Shown piece after piece: positions 1-8,891 of a stretch of 64,000 nucleotides of DNA. The stretch covers positions 25,493 through 89,492 of the forward strand of contig JAFRBD010000091.1 in the NCBI GenBank assembly GCA_017405065.1, in the 5' to 3' direction. The notes under the pieces were generated by a model. That model was given only the letters and a program-made list of their open reading frames with translations, was not told the origin of the DNA and did no database searches. The first letter of the stretch is position 1; each line of letters begins with the position of its first letter. A program made the translations under genes and the position numbers. Source of the DNA: Ruminococcus sp. (GTDB lineage Bacteria > Bacillota > Clostridia > Oscillospirales > Acutalibacteraceae).

Positions 1-26
1 TATGCTTTCTCCTCTTTCTAAAGGCT

Positions 27-163
27 GTCATTCCGAGGGGGCTTGAACACACGTGTTCGCCCCGTGGAAATCCCGCAAAATGAGACTGCACCTTTCTCTC
101 ACATCAAAACACTATTGATGACAAGGGGATTGCCACAGCCCCTGAAGGAACTTCGCAATGACA
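27..163. repeat. Intergenic repeat, family A (copy 1)
   Basis: It starts with GTCATTCCGAGG and ends with TTCGCAATGAC, so the ends are inverted copies of each other. The interior has GTGGAAATCCCGC and GGGGATTGCCAC. The same layout recurs at 47734-47849 and 62112-62239. It fills the space after the relA stop and may serve as its transcription end. No coding potential is seen in 1-173. Confidence 0.7.
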
Positions 164-173
164 ACTGATAGTA

Positions 174-2360
174 TTACACTCTCTCGATCGACGTCACGCC
201 GTCGATCTGCGATAAATGCGCGATGACCAGCTGAAGATGCTCCATGCTGTTGATCTTGACCGTTACTGTCACGATCGCCATATTATCCTTGATCTCGCGG
301 GTGTTCAGACTGACGATAAAGATATGCATATTGAAGAGCTCACGCGTCACGTCGGCGAGGAAGCCGCTGCGATCATGACAAACGATCTGAAGCGTGCTTT
401 GGAAAGAATCGTGGATATTGTCGCCCCAATAGGCGCTTTTCCAGCGCTCGGGCTCTTCACAGGCGGAGAGATCCTTGGGGACATTGGTACAGGTTCGCTT
501 ATGGATGCTGACGCCGAAGCCGCGGGTCACATAGCCGATGATATCGTCGCCCGGCAGCGGATTGCAGCAGCGGGAATACTTGATCAGACAGTCGTCGAGC
601 CCCTCGATGATCACGCCGGAGCCGACGGAGGATTTGTGCGGCTTTTCCGGTACTGTCGGAGCCGCGGGCTCCTCGGTATCCTTATACCGCTTGTTATAGA
701 TCTCTTTGACGCGGGGCATCACCTTCCAGATCTGGATGCCGCCGTAGCCGATAGACGCGTAAAAGTCGTCGAGCGAATTACAGTGATGCCGCTGGATGAT
801 CGGCTGCAGGGCTTCTTCCAGCTCGTCCTCGGGGAAACGGATATTCTGTTTCTTGAGATCACGCTCGAACATCGCCTTGCCTTCAACGATATTCTCCTCG
901 CGCTTCTCTTTTTTGAACCACTGGCGGATCTTGGTGCGCGTGGAATTGGTCTTGACGATCTTCAGCCAGTCGCGCTTGGGACCGGAGCCTTCCTTCTGGG
1001 TCAGGATCTCGACGATATCGCCGCTCTTGACCTGATAGTCGATCGGTACGATCCTGCCGTTCACTTTTGCGCCTACCATGCGGTTGCCCACGCCGGAGTG
1101 GATCGCGTACGCCATGTCGATGACCGTCGATCCCGCGGGCAGGTTGATGATATCGCCCTTGGGGGTAAAAACATATACCTCGTTGGCGGAGAGGTCATAC
1201 TTGATGGACTTGACGATATCCTCGGCGTCCTCCGCGTCGTTCTGGACTTCGATCATCTTGCGGATCCATTCCAGGTTCTCCATCATCTGATCCTGCTTGC
1301 TGCCCTTGATCTTGAGCTTATACTTCCAGTGCGCCGCGATGCCGTATTCAGCGGTATGGTGCATCTCATAGGTGCGGATCTGCACCTCGAAGGGGATGCC
1401 GTTCTTGCCGAAAACGGTCGTGTGCAGGCTCTGATACATATTCGCCTTGGGGGTCGAGATATAGTCCTTGAAGCGGTTGGGCAGCGGCGTGAACAGGTCG
1501 TGCACCAGACCGAGCACGTTGTAGCAGTCGGCGATGGTGTTGACGATCACGCGTACCGCGAAAACGTCAAAGATCTGATCGATGTCGCGACCCTGCATAA
1601 TGGTTTTGCGGTAAATGGACACAACGGACTTCACGCGGCCCATGATGGTCACGTGTGAGATCGAATTGCCGATCTTATCGAGGATCTTCCTTTTGATCTC
1701 TTCGATAAAAGCATTGCGCTCATTCTCGGTCAGACGCAGCTTGTTTTCGATCTCGCTGTAGGCGACGGGATCCAGATAACGCATGGAGAGATCCTCCAGC
1801 TCATCCTTGACCGCCTTCATACCTAACCGGTGCGCGATGGGAGCGTAGACCTCCATGCACTCGAGCGCCTTGTCGCGGCGCTTCTGATCCTTGACGCACT
1901 CGATGGTGCGCATATTGTGCAGGCGGTCGGCGAGCTTGACGATGATGACGCGGATATCGTTGCTCATCGCGATCAGCATCTTGCGCACAGTCTCCGCCTG
2001 ACGCTCCTCGCGGTCGGTGAACTTGATCTTGCTGATCTTGGTCAGACCGTCGACGAGATTCATCACCTCTTCACCGAAATTGTCCCTCACCTGCTCGAGC
2101 GTAACGGGGGTATCCTCCACGGTATCGTGCAGCAGCGCCGCGACGATCGAATCCGTATCCATGCCCATCTCAGCGAGGATACAGGCGACCGACGTCGGGT
2201 GCAGGATGAACGGTACGCCGGAGACACGGCGCTGGTCGCCGTGAGCGAGGTTGGCGAATTCATATGCTTTTTTGATTTTTCTTTTGTTGTACCTGACGTT
2301 GCTTTTGTCGATGATCGACATTAATTCATCAAAGTCCTGATAATGGATGACATCACTCAT
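174..2360 (-). CDS. relA: Bifunctional (p)ppGpp synthetase/hydrolase RelA/SpoT
   Basis: Makes and degrades the alarmone (p)ppGpp from GTP/GDP and ATP in the cytoplasm. The 728 residues carry the full long-RSH layout. An HD hydrolase domain has H40, H54, HD at 78-79 and ED at 82-83, so hydrolysis should be active. The synthetase domain (about 240-370) includes YQSLHTTV and EVQIRT. A TGS domain follows near 400-460, then a conserved zinc-finger-like region (SRCCNPLPGD, near 610) and a C-terminal ACT domain. The ATG overlaps the recJ stop by 4 bases and has a GGGAGG site inside recJ, so the two are translationally coupled. In many clostridia apt lies between recJ and relA; here it does not. Confidence 0.97.
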   Translation of the reverse strand: MSDVIHYQDFDELMSIIDKSNVRYNKRKIKKAYEFANLAHGDQRRVSGVPFILHPTSVACILAEMGMDTDSIVAALLHDTVEDTPVTLEQVRDNFGEEVMNLVDGLTKISKIKFTDREERQAETVRKMLIAMSNDIRVIIVKLADRLHNMRTIECVKDQKRRDKALECMEVYAPIAHRLGMKAVKDELEDLSMRYLDPVAYSEIENKLRLTENERNAFIEEIKRKILDKIGNSISHVTIMGRVKSVVSIYRKTIMQGRDIDQIFDVFAVRVIVNTIADCYNVLGLVHDLFTPLPNRFKDYISTPKANMYQSLHTTVFGKNGIPFEVQIRTYEMHHTAEYGIAAHWKYKLKIKGSKQDQMMENLEWIRKMIEVQNDAEDAEDIVKSIKYDLSANEVYVFTPKGDIINLPAGSTVIDMAYAIHSGVGNRMVGAKVNGRIVPIDYQVKSGDIVEILTQKEGSGPKRDWLKIVKTNSTRTKIRQWFKKEKREENIVEGKAMFERDLKKQNIRFPEDELEEALQPIIQRHHCNSLDDFYASIGYGGIQIWKVMPRVKEIYNKRYKDTEEPAAPTVPEKPHKSSVGSGVIIEGLDDCLIKYSRCCNPLPGDDIIGYVTRGFGVSIHKRTCTNVPKDLSACEEPERWKSAYWGDNIHDSFQSTLQIVCHDRSGFLADVTRELFNMHIFIVSLNTREIKDNMAIVTVTVKINSMEHLQLVIAHLSQIDGVTSIERV

Positions 2361-4402
2361 CGGCTCGCCTCCCTGAGCTTCGTGATAATGACGGACGCGT
2401 TCAGGTCGACCTTTTTTTCGACATGAAGCATCTCGATCTCAAAATCATATAAACCTTCGTTGATCGCGATCAGCCCCAGCTCGTTCATGCACTCTAAGAT
2501 CACGCGCAGCTTGCCGCAGCCGATCTCCCCCGGCAGCCGGTACAAAAGGCTGTCGAATGAATAATGATAACCGTCGGGCCGCAGAAAGCGGTAAACCACC
2601 GCGAATTCCTCGCGGGTCGGGATCAGCGACAGCGCCTCTTCACGCGTGACCTCGTCGCCGCGGCAGAAGCGTTCGAACAGCTCCTTTGAAGCCGCCGCCG
2701 CGTCATCGTCCGTACCGGAGAAACGCATATCCCGCACCACAACGGATAGATTTTCGATATTATTATATACATTGACGTCCAGCGTAACCGCCAGATCCAC
2801 CACATCTCCCGCCCGATAAGGAAACTCTGCGGGAGCGGTATTGAAACGCAGCGCATAGACCAATGCGTTATTATCCTCACGGCCAAGGGTCAGCCGCAGA
2901 TGCTTGCCGCTGCCGATAGGACGTATCTCGCGCAGCGTCATCTGATACAGACCGAACAGCGGCGTCGGATTGCCCGCGCCGTACGGCTCGAGCATGGACA
3001 GCCCGCGCGCCAGCTCTACGCTCAGCTGCGCCGGATTGAGCTTGCAATCGAGCTCCAGCGTCGGAACGGGAACCTGATGCAGGAAGGCATAACGGTTGAT
3101 GCGCTGAATGAATTCTTCCATATTCTCACGGCGGATACCGAAGCCTACCGCCATCGGATGACCGCCGCACTGGTTCAGCAGATCACAGCAGGAGAACACC
3201 GCGTCGATCAGCGAAAAGCCGGATACCGATCTTCCCGACGCGCGGCATTCCCTGCCGTCGCACGAAATGATGATCGTCGGCTTGCCGTAGACCTCCTTGA
3301 CACGGGAGGCTACGATCCCGATCACGCCCTTGTGCCAGCCCTCGCCGCAAATGACGATGACGGCGTTATTGATCAGGGCGGGATCCTCACGGATCATATC
3401 GTCGATATCGGAAAGGATTTCGCGCTCGATGCGCTGGCGCTCGGCGTTGTCGGCGGAGAGCTCCGCCGCGATCTCCAGCGCGTATTCTTCATCGTCCGTG
3501 AGCAGCATGGTCACGGATTTCTGCGACAGTCCCAGTCGTCCGCCCGCATTGATGCGCGGCACCAGATTGAAGCTGAGATTGCCCACGGTGATGCGCTTGC
3601 CGCTCAGCCCCGCCTCTTCGATCAGCGCGCTGACGCCGAGGCGATCGGAGTTGTTGATGTGCATCAGTCCGTTTTTCACCAGCACGCGGTTCTCGCCGCG
3701 CAGGGATACGATATCTCCGACGGTGCCGATCGCGACAAGATCGGAGTAATTCTCCATCAGGCTGTCGACGTCCGCATACTCGCCCTCGATCGCCTGCACC
3801 AGCTTGAAGGCGACGCCGACCCCTGATAATTCTTTAAAAGAACTATTGCAGTCGGGTCGATGCAGATCCACCACCGCCGCAGCGTCGGGCGTCGTTTCGG
3901 GGACGGCGTGGTGATCGGTGACGACGGTCTCGATCCCGAGCGTTTTCGCGTAAGCGATCTCATCGACGGCGGCTACGCCGTTATCGACGGTCACGATCAG
4001 CTTTACGCCGTTCTCATACAACCGGTCGATCGCCGAGCGGTGCATCCCGTAGCCCTCCGTCTCGCGGGAGGGGATATAATAGACGGCGTCGGCACCGATA
4101 TCGGAAAGGTAGGAATACAGCAGAGCGGTAGCGGTAACGCCGTCGGCGTCAAAGTCGCCGTATACGCAGATGCGCTCGCCGTCCTCGATCGCCGCGCGGA
4201 TCCGATCCGCCGCAGCGTCCATATCTTTGATCTCGAAAGGAGAAGCATCCAGCGTATCGCCGTAAAGGAAATCGGCGATCGCCTCATCGTCCGTGATGCC
4301 GCGGATATCCAGCAGCATCGCGTTCAGCATCGGAAGCTCAAATCGATCGGAAATGGTCTTCGCGTTTTCCTTATTCAGTTTTCGGATGACCCATTTCTTC
4401 AT
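2357..4402 (-). CDS. recJ: Single-stranded-DNA-specific exonuclease RecJ
   Basis: A 5'-3' single-strand DNA exonuclease of recombination and mismatch repair. The DHH phosphoesterase motifs are clear: DFDADG at 83-88, VDNG at 139-142 and DHH at 163-165. The DHHA1 half follows with GVIGIVASR and CGGHPMAVGFGI. At 681 residues it is longer than the core enzyme (about 560-580). The extra C-terminal 100 or so residues resemble the extension seen in Firmicutes RecJ and have no catalytic motif that I recognise. AAAGGA precedes the chosen ATG by 7 bases. It is first in a recJ-relA pair. Confidence 0.95.
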   Translation of the reverse strand: MKKWVIRKLNKENAKTISDRFELPMLNAMLLDIRGITDDEAIADFLYGDTLDASPFEIKDMDAAADRIRAAIEDGERICVYGDFDADGVTATALLYSYLSDIGADAVYYIPSRETEGYGMHRSAIDRLYENGVKLIVTVDNGVAAVDEIAYAKTLGIETVVTDHHAVPETTPDAAAVVDLHRPDCNSSFKELSGVGVAFKLVQAIEGEYADVDSLMENYSDLVAIGTVGDIVSLRGENRVLVKNGLMHINNSDRLGVSALIEEAGLSGKRITVGNLSFNLVPRINAGGRLGLSQKSVTMLLTDDEEYALEIAAELSADNAERQRIEREILSDIDDMIREDPALINNAVIVICGEGWHKGVIGIVASRVKEVYGKPTIIISCDGRECRASGRSVSGFSLIDAVFSCCDLLNQCGGHPMAVGFGIRRENMEEFIQRINRYAFLHQVPVPTLELDCKLNPAQLSVELARGLSMLEPYGAGNPTPLFGLYQMTLREIRPIGSGKHLRLTLGREDNNALVYALRFNTAPAEFPYRAGDVVDLAVTLDVNVYNNIENLSVVVRDMRFSGTDDDAAAASKELFERFCRGDEVTREEALSLIPTREEFAVVYRFLRPDGYHYSFDSLLYRLPGEIGCGKLRVILECMNELGLIAINEGLYDFEIEMLHVEKKVDLNASVIITKLREASR

Positions 4403-4443
4403 GAAATAATCCTTTCTTCAACATCCCACATGGTTGTAGTTAA

Positions 4444-4965
4444 TCAGGTTTTCCAATTATATCCGCAATTCTGACAAACTGCTACGCTTTGGATCGTATT
4501 ATCGGCAATTTTCTCTTTCGAGCTGATCATTCTGATAATCAGAGTAGGTATTAATAAATAAGTCCACTTGATGATTATCCACCACCAACCAACAAAAATC
4601 CACCATACTACCCTGTGTCGCCTTCTTTTAAGCTGGATTCGGTTAACAGCCTGTACATTAATATAGGTACTGCGGCATTTGGGGCAAACCATCATACCGC
4701 GCTGCTGCGCCGAAACAATGTTATTGACTTTGCCGGGCAGATAGCCGCACGTCGGGCAGGCTGTCGAGAAGTAGTTGGTATTGCACTGAGGGCATATTCT
4801 CGCACGCTGACCCGCTTTTATGCCGCATTTGGGACAGTACCCTTGATCCTCTTGTAAAAAGGTTCCGCAGTTATTGCACTTGTATTTGAATACAGAGCCG
4901 CCGCATGAGCTGCATCGCATAGCTTCGTCGGTATTTATCGTTCCGCAAAAATCACAGATTTTCAT
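4444..4965 (-). CDS. Zinc-ribbon membrane-associated hypothetical protein
   Basis: A protein of 173 residues with six CxxC knuckles in the first half (for example CDFCG, CSSCG, CPKCG, CPQCN, CPTCGY, CPKCR), a very hydrophobic stretch near 118-142 rich in Trp and Ile, and a final CQNCGYNW. This suggests several zinc ribbons tethered to the membrane by one segment. An upstream in-frame start would add 12 residues, but GGAGAAGG lies at the right distance before the ATG at 4965, so I start there. It sits between recN and recJ on the same strand. Function unknown. Confidence 0.75.
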   Translation of the reverse strand: MKICDFCGTINTDEAMRCSSCGGSVFKYKCNNCGTFLQEDQGYCPKCGIKAGQRARICPQCNTNYFSTACPTCGYLPGKVNNIVSAQQRGMMVCPKCRSTYINVQAVNRIQLKRRRHRVVWWIFVGWWWIIIKWTYLLIPTLIIRMISSKEKIADNTIQSVAVCQNCGYNWKT

Positions 4966-5064
4966 GACCTTCTCCTTGTTCTGTGCTTTCGGATAACACA
5001 CTCAATAAAATGCGATCCTCGGATAAAAACTAATTCTCTCACGGCACTCATCGGCGTTTATGGG

Positions 5065-6735
5065 TTATGATTCCCTCGCCGCGGACAAGAGCTGTCTCGC
5101 GTGGTTCAGCGCGCTCTCGGTGATCGCTTCACCGCCGACGATACGGGCGAGTTCCCTGACCCTGCCCTCGTCGTCGAGCGGATCGACCTGTGTAAAGGTG
5201 CGCTCGTCGCGCACGCTCTTGCTGATAAACAAATGGTTGTCCGCAAACGCGGCGATCTGCGCCTGATGCGTCACGCACAAGACCTGCCTGTCTGAGGAAA
5301 GCTGACTGAGCTTTTTGCCGACGCGGTCGGCAGCAGAGCCGGAGATTCCGGTGTCGATCTCGTCAAAGATCAGCGTCTGTACAAAGTCCGCGCGCGACAG
5401 CACCGTCTTGATCGCCAGCATCATACGCGACAATTCGCCGCCCGAAGCGATCTTGCCGACGGGCTTAGGCTCCTCGCCGGGGTTGGTGGAGATCAGAAAC
5501 TCCAGTTGATCGATACCGCGGGAGTTCAGCCCGACCTCCTCGCGCCGGATCTCCAGACGAACATGCGGCATCAGCAAAAATGCCATCTCACGTTCGACGG
5601 AGGTGCAAAATTCCTCACAGACCCTTTGACGGATCCGTGATATTTCTTTTGCAGAATAATATGCATCGTGATACAGCTGCTCTTTACGCTTTTGCAGCTG
5701 TTCACGGTTGAATGCGTAATCGTTGAGGGTTTTCAGTTCATTTTTTGCGTTTTCCAGATAGGCAAGGATCTCTTCTTCGCTGTCGCCGTACTTATGGCGC
5801 AGGCGGTACAAAAGATCCAGACGCTCTTCGATCTCTTCAAGCCTGCCGGGGTCGGCGTCGACGTCGTCCATCGCGCTCTCCAGCTCTCTTGCGATCTCCT
5901 GCAGCTCGTACAGCGCGGAGGAAAGTCGGTCAGCCGTACCCTCCAGAGCGCTCCAATACCGCGAAGCGTTCATCACGGAGGAAGCCGCGTCGTCGGTCAT
6001 CCGCAGGACGCCGTCCGCGTCGCCGTCGCCGTCTAAAGCGATACGCGCCCGCATCAGTTCCTTTTGGATCTTCTCACGGTTCTGCAGGGCGCTTCGTTCC
6101 GCTGAAAGCGCGTCATACTCTCCGACGGTGACGTCCGCATCCTCTATCTCTGTAATCTGAAACGACAGTACATCGATTTTTCGCAGGCGTTCCGCCTCGT
6201 CCGTTTCGGCAGAGTCGAGCTCTTCCTCCACGGCTTTCAGCTCCCGGTACAGGCGGCGGTAGGCGGAAAGCTGCCCGCCGACGCCGGCGAGCGCGTCGAT
6301 ATAAACGATGTGCAAAGCGGGATCCATCAGCTCGAGGTTGTCGTTCTGACCGTGGATGTTGATCAGATACTCCCCGATCTCTTTGAGCGCGGCGACGGTC
6401 GCGGGGCGGGAGTTGACGCGGCAGGTGTTCTTGCCCGACACATTCAGCTCACGCGAGAGGATCAGCGTACCGTCCTCGTCCTCATAGCCCATGGACGCGA
6501 GCTTTTTCAGCGCCAGCGGAGAAAGCTCCTCAAAGGTCGCGCTGACGAAAGCCGCATCGGCGCCGGAGCGGATGATCCCGCGGGAGGAACGCTTGCCCAG
6601 TACGGCGTTGATCGCGTCGATCACGATGCTCTTGCCCGCGCCGGTCTCGCCGGTCAGCACATTCAGCCCGCGGGTAAAATCAATATTGCTTTTTTCAATA
6701 ACCGCTATATTCTCGATATACAGGTTAGTAAGCAT
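5065..6735 (-). CDS. recN: DNA repair protein RecN
   Basis: An SMC-like ATPase acting in double-strand break repair. The Walker A motif GETGAGKS is at 29-36. A long charged coiled-coil middle (about 150-380) separates it from the ABC signature SGGELSR and the Walker B segment LIFDEIDTGISG. Length 556 is normal for the family. AAGGAAA precedes the ATG. It lies 27 bases downstream of argR on the same strand, the conserved Firmicutes order argR-recN, and is probably co-transcribed with it. Confidence 0.96.
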   Translation of the reverse strand: MLTNLYIENIAVIEKSNIDFTRGLNVLTGETGAGKSIVIDAINAVLGKRSSRGIIRSGADAAFVSATFEELSPLALKKLASMGYEDEDGTLILSRELNVSGKNTCRVNSRPATVAALKEIGEYLINIHGQNDNLELMDPALHIVYIDALAGVGGQLSAYRRLYRELKAVEEELDSAETDEAERLRKIDVLSFQITEIEDADVTVGEYDALSAERSALQNREKIQKELMRARIALDGDGDADGVLRMTDDAASSVMNASRYWSALEGTADRLSSALYELQEIARELESAMDDVDADPGRLEEIEERLDLLYRLRHKYGDSEEEILAYLENAKNELKTLNDYAFNREQLQKRKEQLYHDAYYSAKEISRIRQRVCEEFCTSVEREMAFLLMPHVRLEIRREEVGLNSRGIDQLEFLISTNPGEEPKPVGKIASGGELSRMMLAIKTVLSRADFVQTLIFDEIDTGISGSAADRVGKKLSQLSSDRQVLCVTHQAQIAAFADNHLFISKSVRDERTFTQVDPLDDEGRVRELARIVGGEAITESALNHARQLLSAARES

Positions 6736-6762
6736 AGGTTATTTCCTTATAACAGTCTTTAG

Positions 6763-7212
6763 TTAAGCGAGAAACTTATCGAATTCTTCGGTACACGCCG
6801 CGGCCTGTTCGATATCCCTGCAAACGACAATGATGGTGTCTTCGCCTGCGAGGGTGCCGACGACCGGCTCAAAGGACATCATATCCAGCGCGGCGCAGGC
6901 TGCCTGAGCCATTCCGCTGAAGGTCTTGATGACCACGATATTCATTGCCTGCTCAATCGAAACAACAGAAGAAGAAAAAATCGTCCGGAAATTGTTCTTC
7001 GCACCCTTTTCCGCGCTGGGAGACGCCTGGTAACGATACTTGCCGTCGGCTAAAAGGGTCTTGGTCAGGCGCAGCTGTTTGATGTCGCGCGATACTGTCG
7101 ACTGGGTAACATCATAACCCTCGCTGCGCAGGTGATCGATCAGTTCCTCCTGCGTGGTGATCGGATACTTGTTGATCAGTTCCAGTATTTTGTTGTGCCT
7201 TGTTGTTTTCAT
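6763..7212 (-). CDS. argR: Arginine repressor ArgR
   Basis: An arginine-sensing repressor/activator of arginine metabolism genes. The N-terminal winged helix (about 1-70) contains QEELIDHLRSEG and TQSTVSRDIK, the ArgR DNA-recognition region. The C-terminal hexamerisation and arginine-binding part ends with the GTLAGEDTIIVV segment typical of the family. Length 149 matches. It starts 4 bases after the nadK stop, so it is probably in one operon with nadK and recN. I found no clear ARG box in the short spacers nearby. Confidence 0.95.
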   Translation of the reverse strand: MKTTRHNKILELINKYPITTQEELIDHLRSEGYDVTQSTVSRDIKQLRLTKTLLADGKYRYQASPSAEKGAKNNFRTIFSSSVVSIEQAMNIVVIKTFSGMAQAACAALDMMSFEPVVGTLAGEDTIIVVCRDIEQAAACTEEFDKFLA

Positions 7213-7216
7213 TTGC

Positions 7217-8056
7217 TCAGAACTCCTTTAGTTTTTCGTTGAGAAGCGTATAAAAATTCTTCTCTTTTATAATGATCAGCTGTAATTCTTTCGGGGATCT
7301 GCGTACCGTAACAGTGTCGTCTGAGGTGACGGGGATGTGATACTGACCGTCTACCGTCATGGTACAGCTGAAATCCGACATGGGGTAAACCTTCGCGGAC
7401 AAAACCGTGTTTTCACCGAATACGACCTGCCGCGAGGACAGCGCCTGCGGACAAACGGGCGTGAGCAGGATGCAGCGCATATCCGGCTCGATCACGGGAC
7501 CTCCCGCCGAAAAGGAATAGGCGGTAGAACCCGTCGGCGTTGAAAAGAGCATGCCGTCGGCGCGGTAAGAGATGATGCGCTCGCCGTTGAGCTCCACCGA
7601 CATATCGACCATATTCGATCTTGTGTCGCGCTGTAAGACCGCCTCATTGACAGCAGTGAAACGGCGCTCGACGCCGTTCTGCTCCACGGCGACCTCCAGC
7701 AACATCCTTCTTTGGATCCGATAATCGCCCGTGATGAGCTTTCTCAGTTCCCGCGTTTCATCCGGCTCGATATTTGCGACAAAGCCGACTCTGCCGAGAT
7801 TGATCCCCAGCAGCGGCTTATCATAGGTCGCGGCGAATTTGGCGTTGTGGATGATGGTACCGTCGCCGCCGACCGTCACCGCGATATCGCAGTCGCGGAT
7901 CGCGTCCTCGGCGGTCGCTTTTACCGTCGTATCCGGTACGGGACAATCCTCACAGGACAGCAGTTCCACATCCAAAGGCGAAAGCTCCTTCACCACGCTG
8001 GCGGCGACTTCAAGCGCGCGCGCCTTATTTTTATTTACGATCAGGGATATTTTCAT
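7217..8056 (-). CDS. nadK: NAD kinase
   Basis: Phosphorylates NAD+ to NADP+ using ATP or polyphosphate. It shows the GGDGT motif (TVGGDGTIIHNA), the LGRVGF segment and the second signature with PTGSTAYSFSAGGP. I start at the ATG at 8056 (279 residues) because AGGGGG lies just before it. An upstream in-frame ATG would add eight residues and has no such site. The tlyA stop is about 30 bases upstream, so it is part of the dxs-tlyA-nadK-argR-recN run. Confidence 0.95.
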   Translation of the reverse strand: MKISLIVNKNKARALEVAASVVKELSPLDVELLSCEDCPVPDTTVKATAEDAIRDCDIAVTVGGDGTIIHNAKFAATYDKPLLGINLGRVGFVANIEPDETRELRKLITGDYRIQRRMLLEVAVEQNGVERRFTAVNEAVLQRDTRSNMVDMSVELNGERIISYRADGMLFSTPTGSTAYSFSAGGPVIEPDMRCILLTPVCPQALSSRQVVFGENTVLSAKVYPMSDFSCTMTVDGQYHIPVTSDDTVTVRRSPKELQLIIIKEKNFYTLLNEKLKEF

Positions 8057-8087
8057 AATGCCCCCTATGCTGAATGACATGGATTTC

Positions 8088-8891
8088 CTATTTGTCGAGC
8101 GCCTCGTGCGAGAGCTCTACCACCTGAGCGGCAGACGCCGAAAGGCGGTTCTCCGGCTCGTCACAGCGCTGAATATATAATAAATATTCGATATTTCCCT
8201 GCGGGCCCTTGATGGGTGAATAATCCAGACCCAGCACGGAAAAACCGTTGTTCACACAGAAATCGATGATATCTCCGACCACGGCGATATGCACCTTTTG
8301 ATCGCGCACCACGCCGTTCTTGCCGACGTTCTCGCGTCCGGCTTCGAACTGGGGCTTGATCAGGCAGACCGCCTGCGCGTTTTCGGCGCAGACGCCGCGC
8401 GCCGCGGGGAGGATCAGCTTCAGCGAGATGAACGCGACGTCCACCGAGAAAAAGTCGATCTCCTCCGGCACCTGCTCATGCGTCACATAGCGCATATTGG
8501 TACGTTCGAGGTTCACGACGCGCTCATCGTTGCGCAGTTTCCACGCGAGCTGTCCGGAGCCGACGTCCACGGCGTAGACCTTCTGTGCGCCGTTTTGCAG
8601 CATACAATCGGTGAAACCGCCGGTCGACGCGCCGATATCCATCGTGATCTTTCCCTCGAGCGAGATCGGAAAGACCTGCATCGCCTTCTCGAGCTTATAC
8701 CCGCCGCGGGACACGTAGCGCATCCGGTTGTCGCGCACCTCGACAGCCGCGTTTTCATCAAAGCTCGCGCCCGCCTTGTCCGCCTTCTGGTTATTGACAA
8801 AGACGCATCCGGACATGATGACCGCCTTTGCCTTTTCACGGCTTTCGAAAAAGCCCTTTTCTACCAGCAGAACGTCCAGCCGCTTTTTCAT
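8088..8891 (-). CDS. tlyA: TlyA-family rRNA 2'-O-methyltransferase / hemolysin-like protein
   Basis: An N-terminal S4 RNA-binding domain (about 1-60, beginning RLDVLLVEKGF) is fused to a FtsJ-like SAM methyltransferase. The SAM motif is DIGASTGGFTDCML, followed by YAVDVGSGQLAW. Length 267 is typical. Characterised TlyA proteins methylate 16S and/or 23S rRNA ribose; that activity is inferred here from family. Its ATG overlaps the dxs stop by 4 bases (ATGA), indicating coupled translation. Confidence 0.93.
   Translation of the reverse strand: MKKRLDVLLVEKGFFESREKAKAVIMSGCVFVNNQKADKAGASFDENAAVEVRDNRMRYVSRGGYKLEKAMQVFPISLEGKITMDIGASTGGFTDCMLQNGAQKVYAVDVGSGQLAWKLRNDERVVNLERTNMRYVTHEQVPEEIDFFSVDVAFISLKLILPAARGVCAENAQAVCLIKPQFEAGRENVGKNGVVRDQKVHIAVVGDIIDFCVNNGFSVLGLDYSPIKGPQGNIEYLLYIQRCDEPENRLSASAAQVVELSHEALDK

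Noticed and set aside
216-1658. Long plus-strand open frame opposite relA
   Set aside because: It is the antisense shadow of a well-conserved relA; no ribosome-binding site, promoter or protein family supports it.
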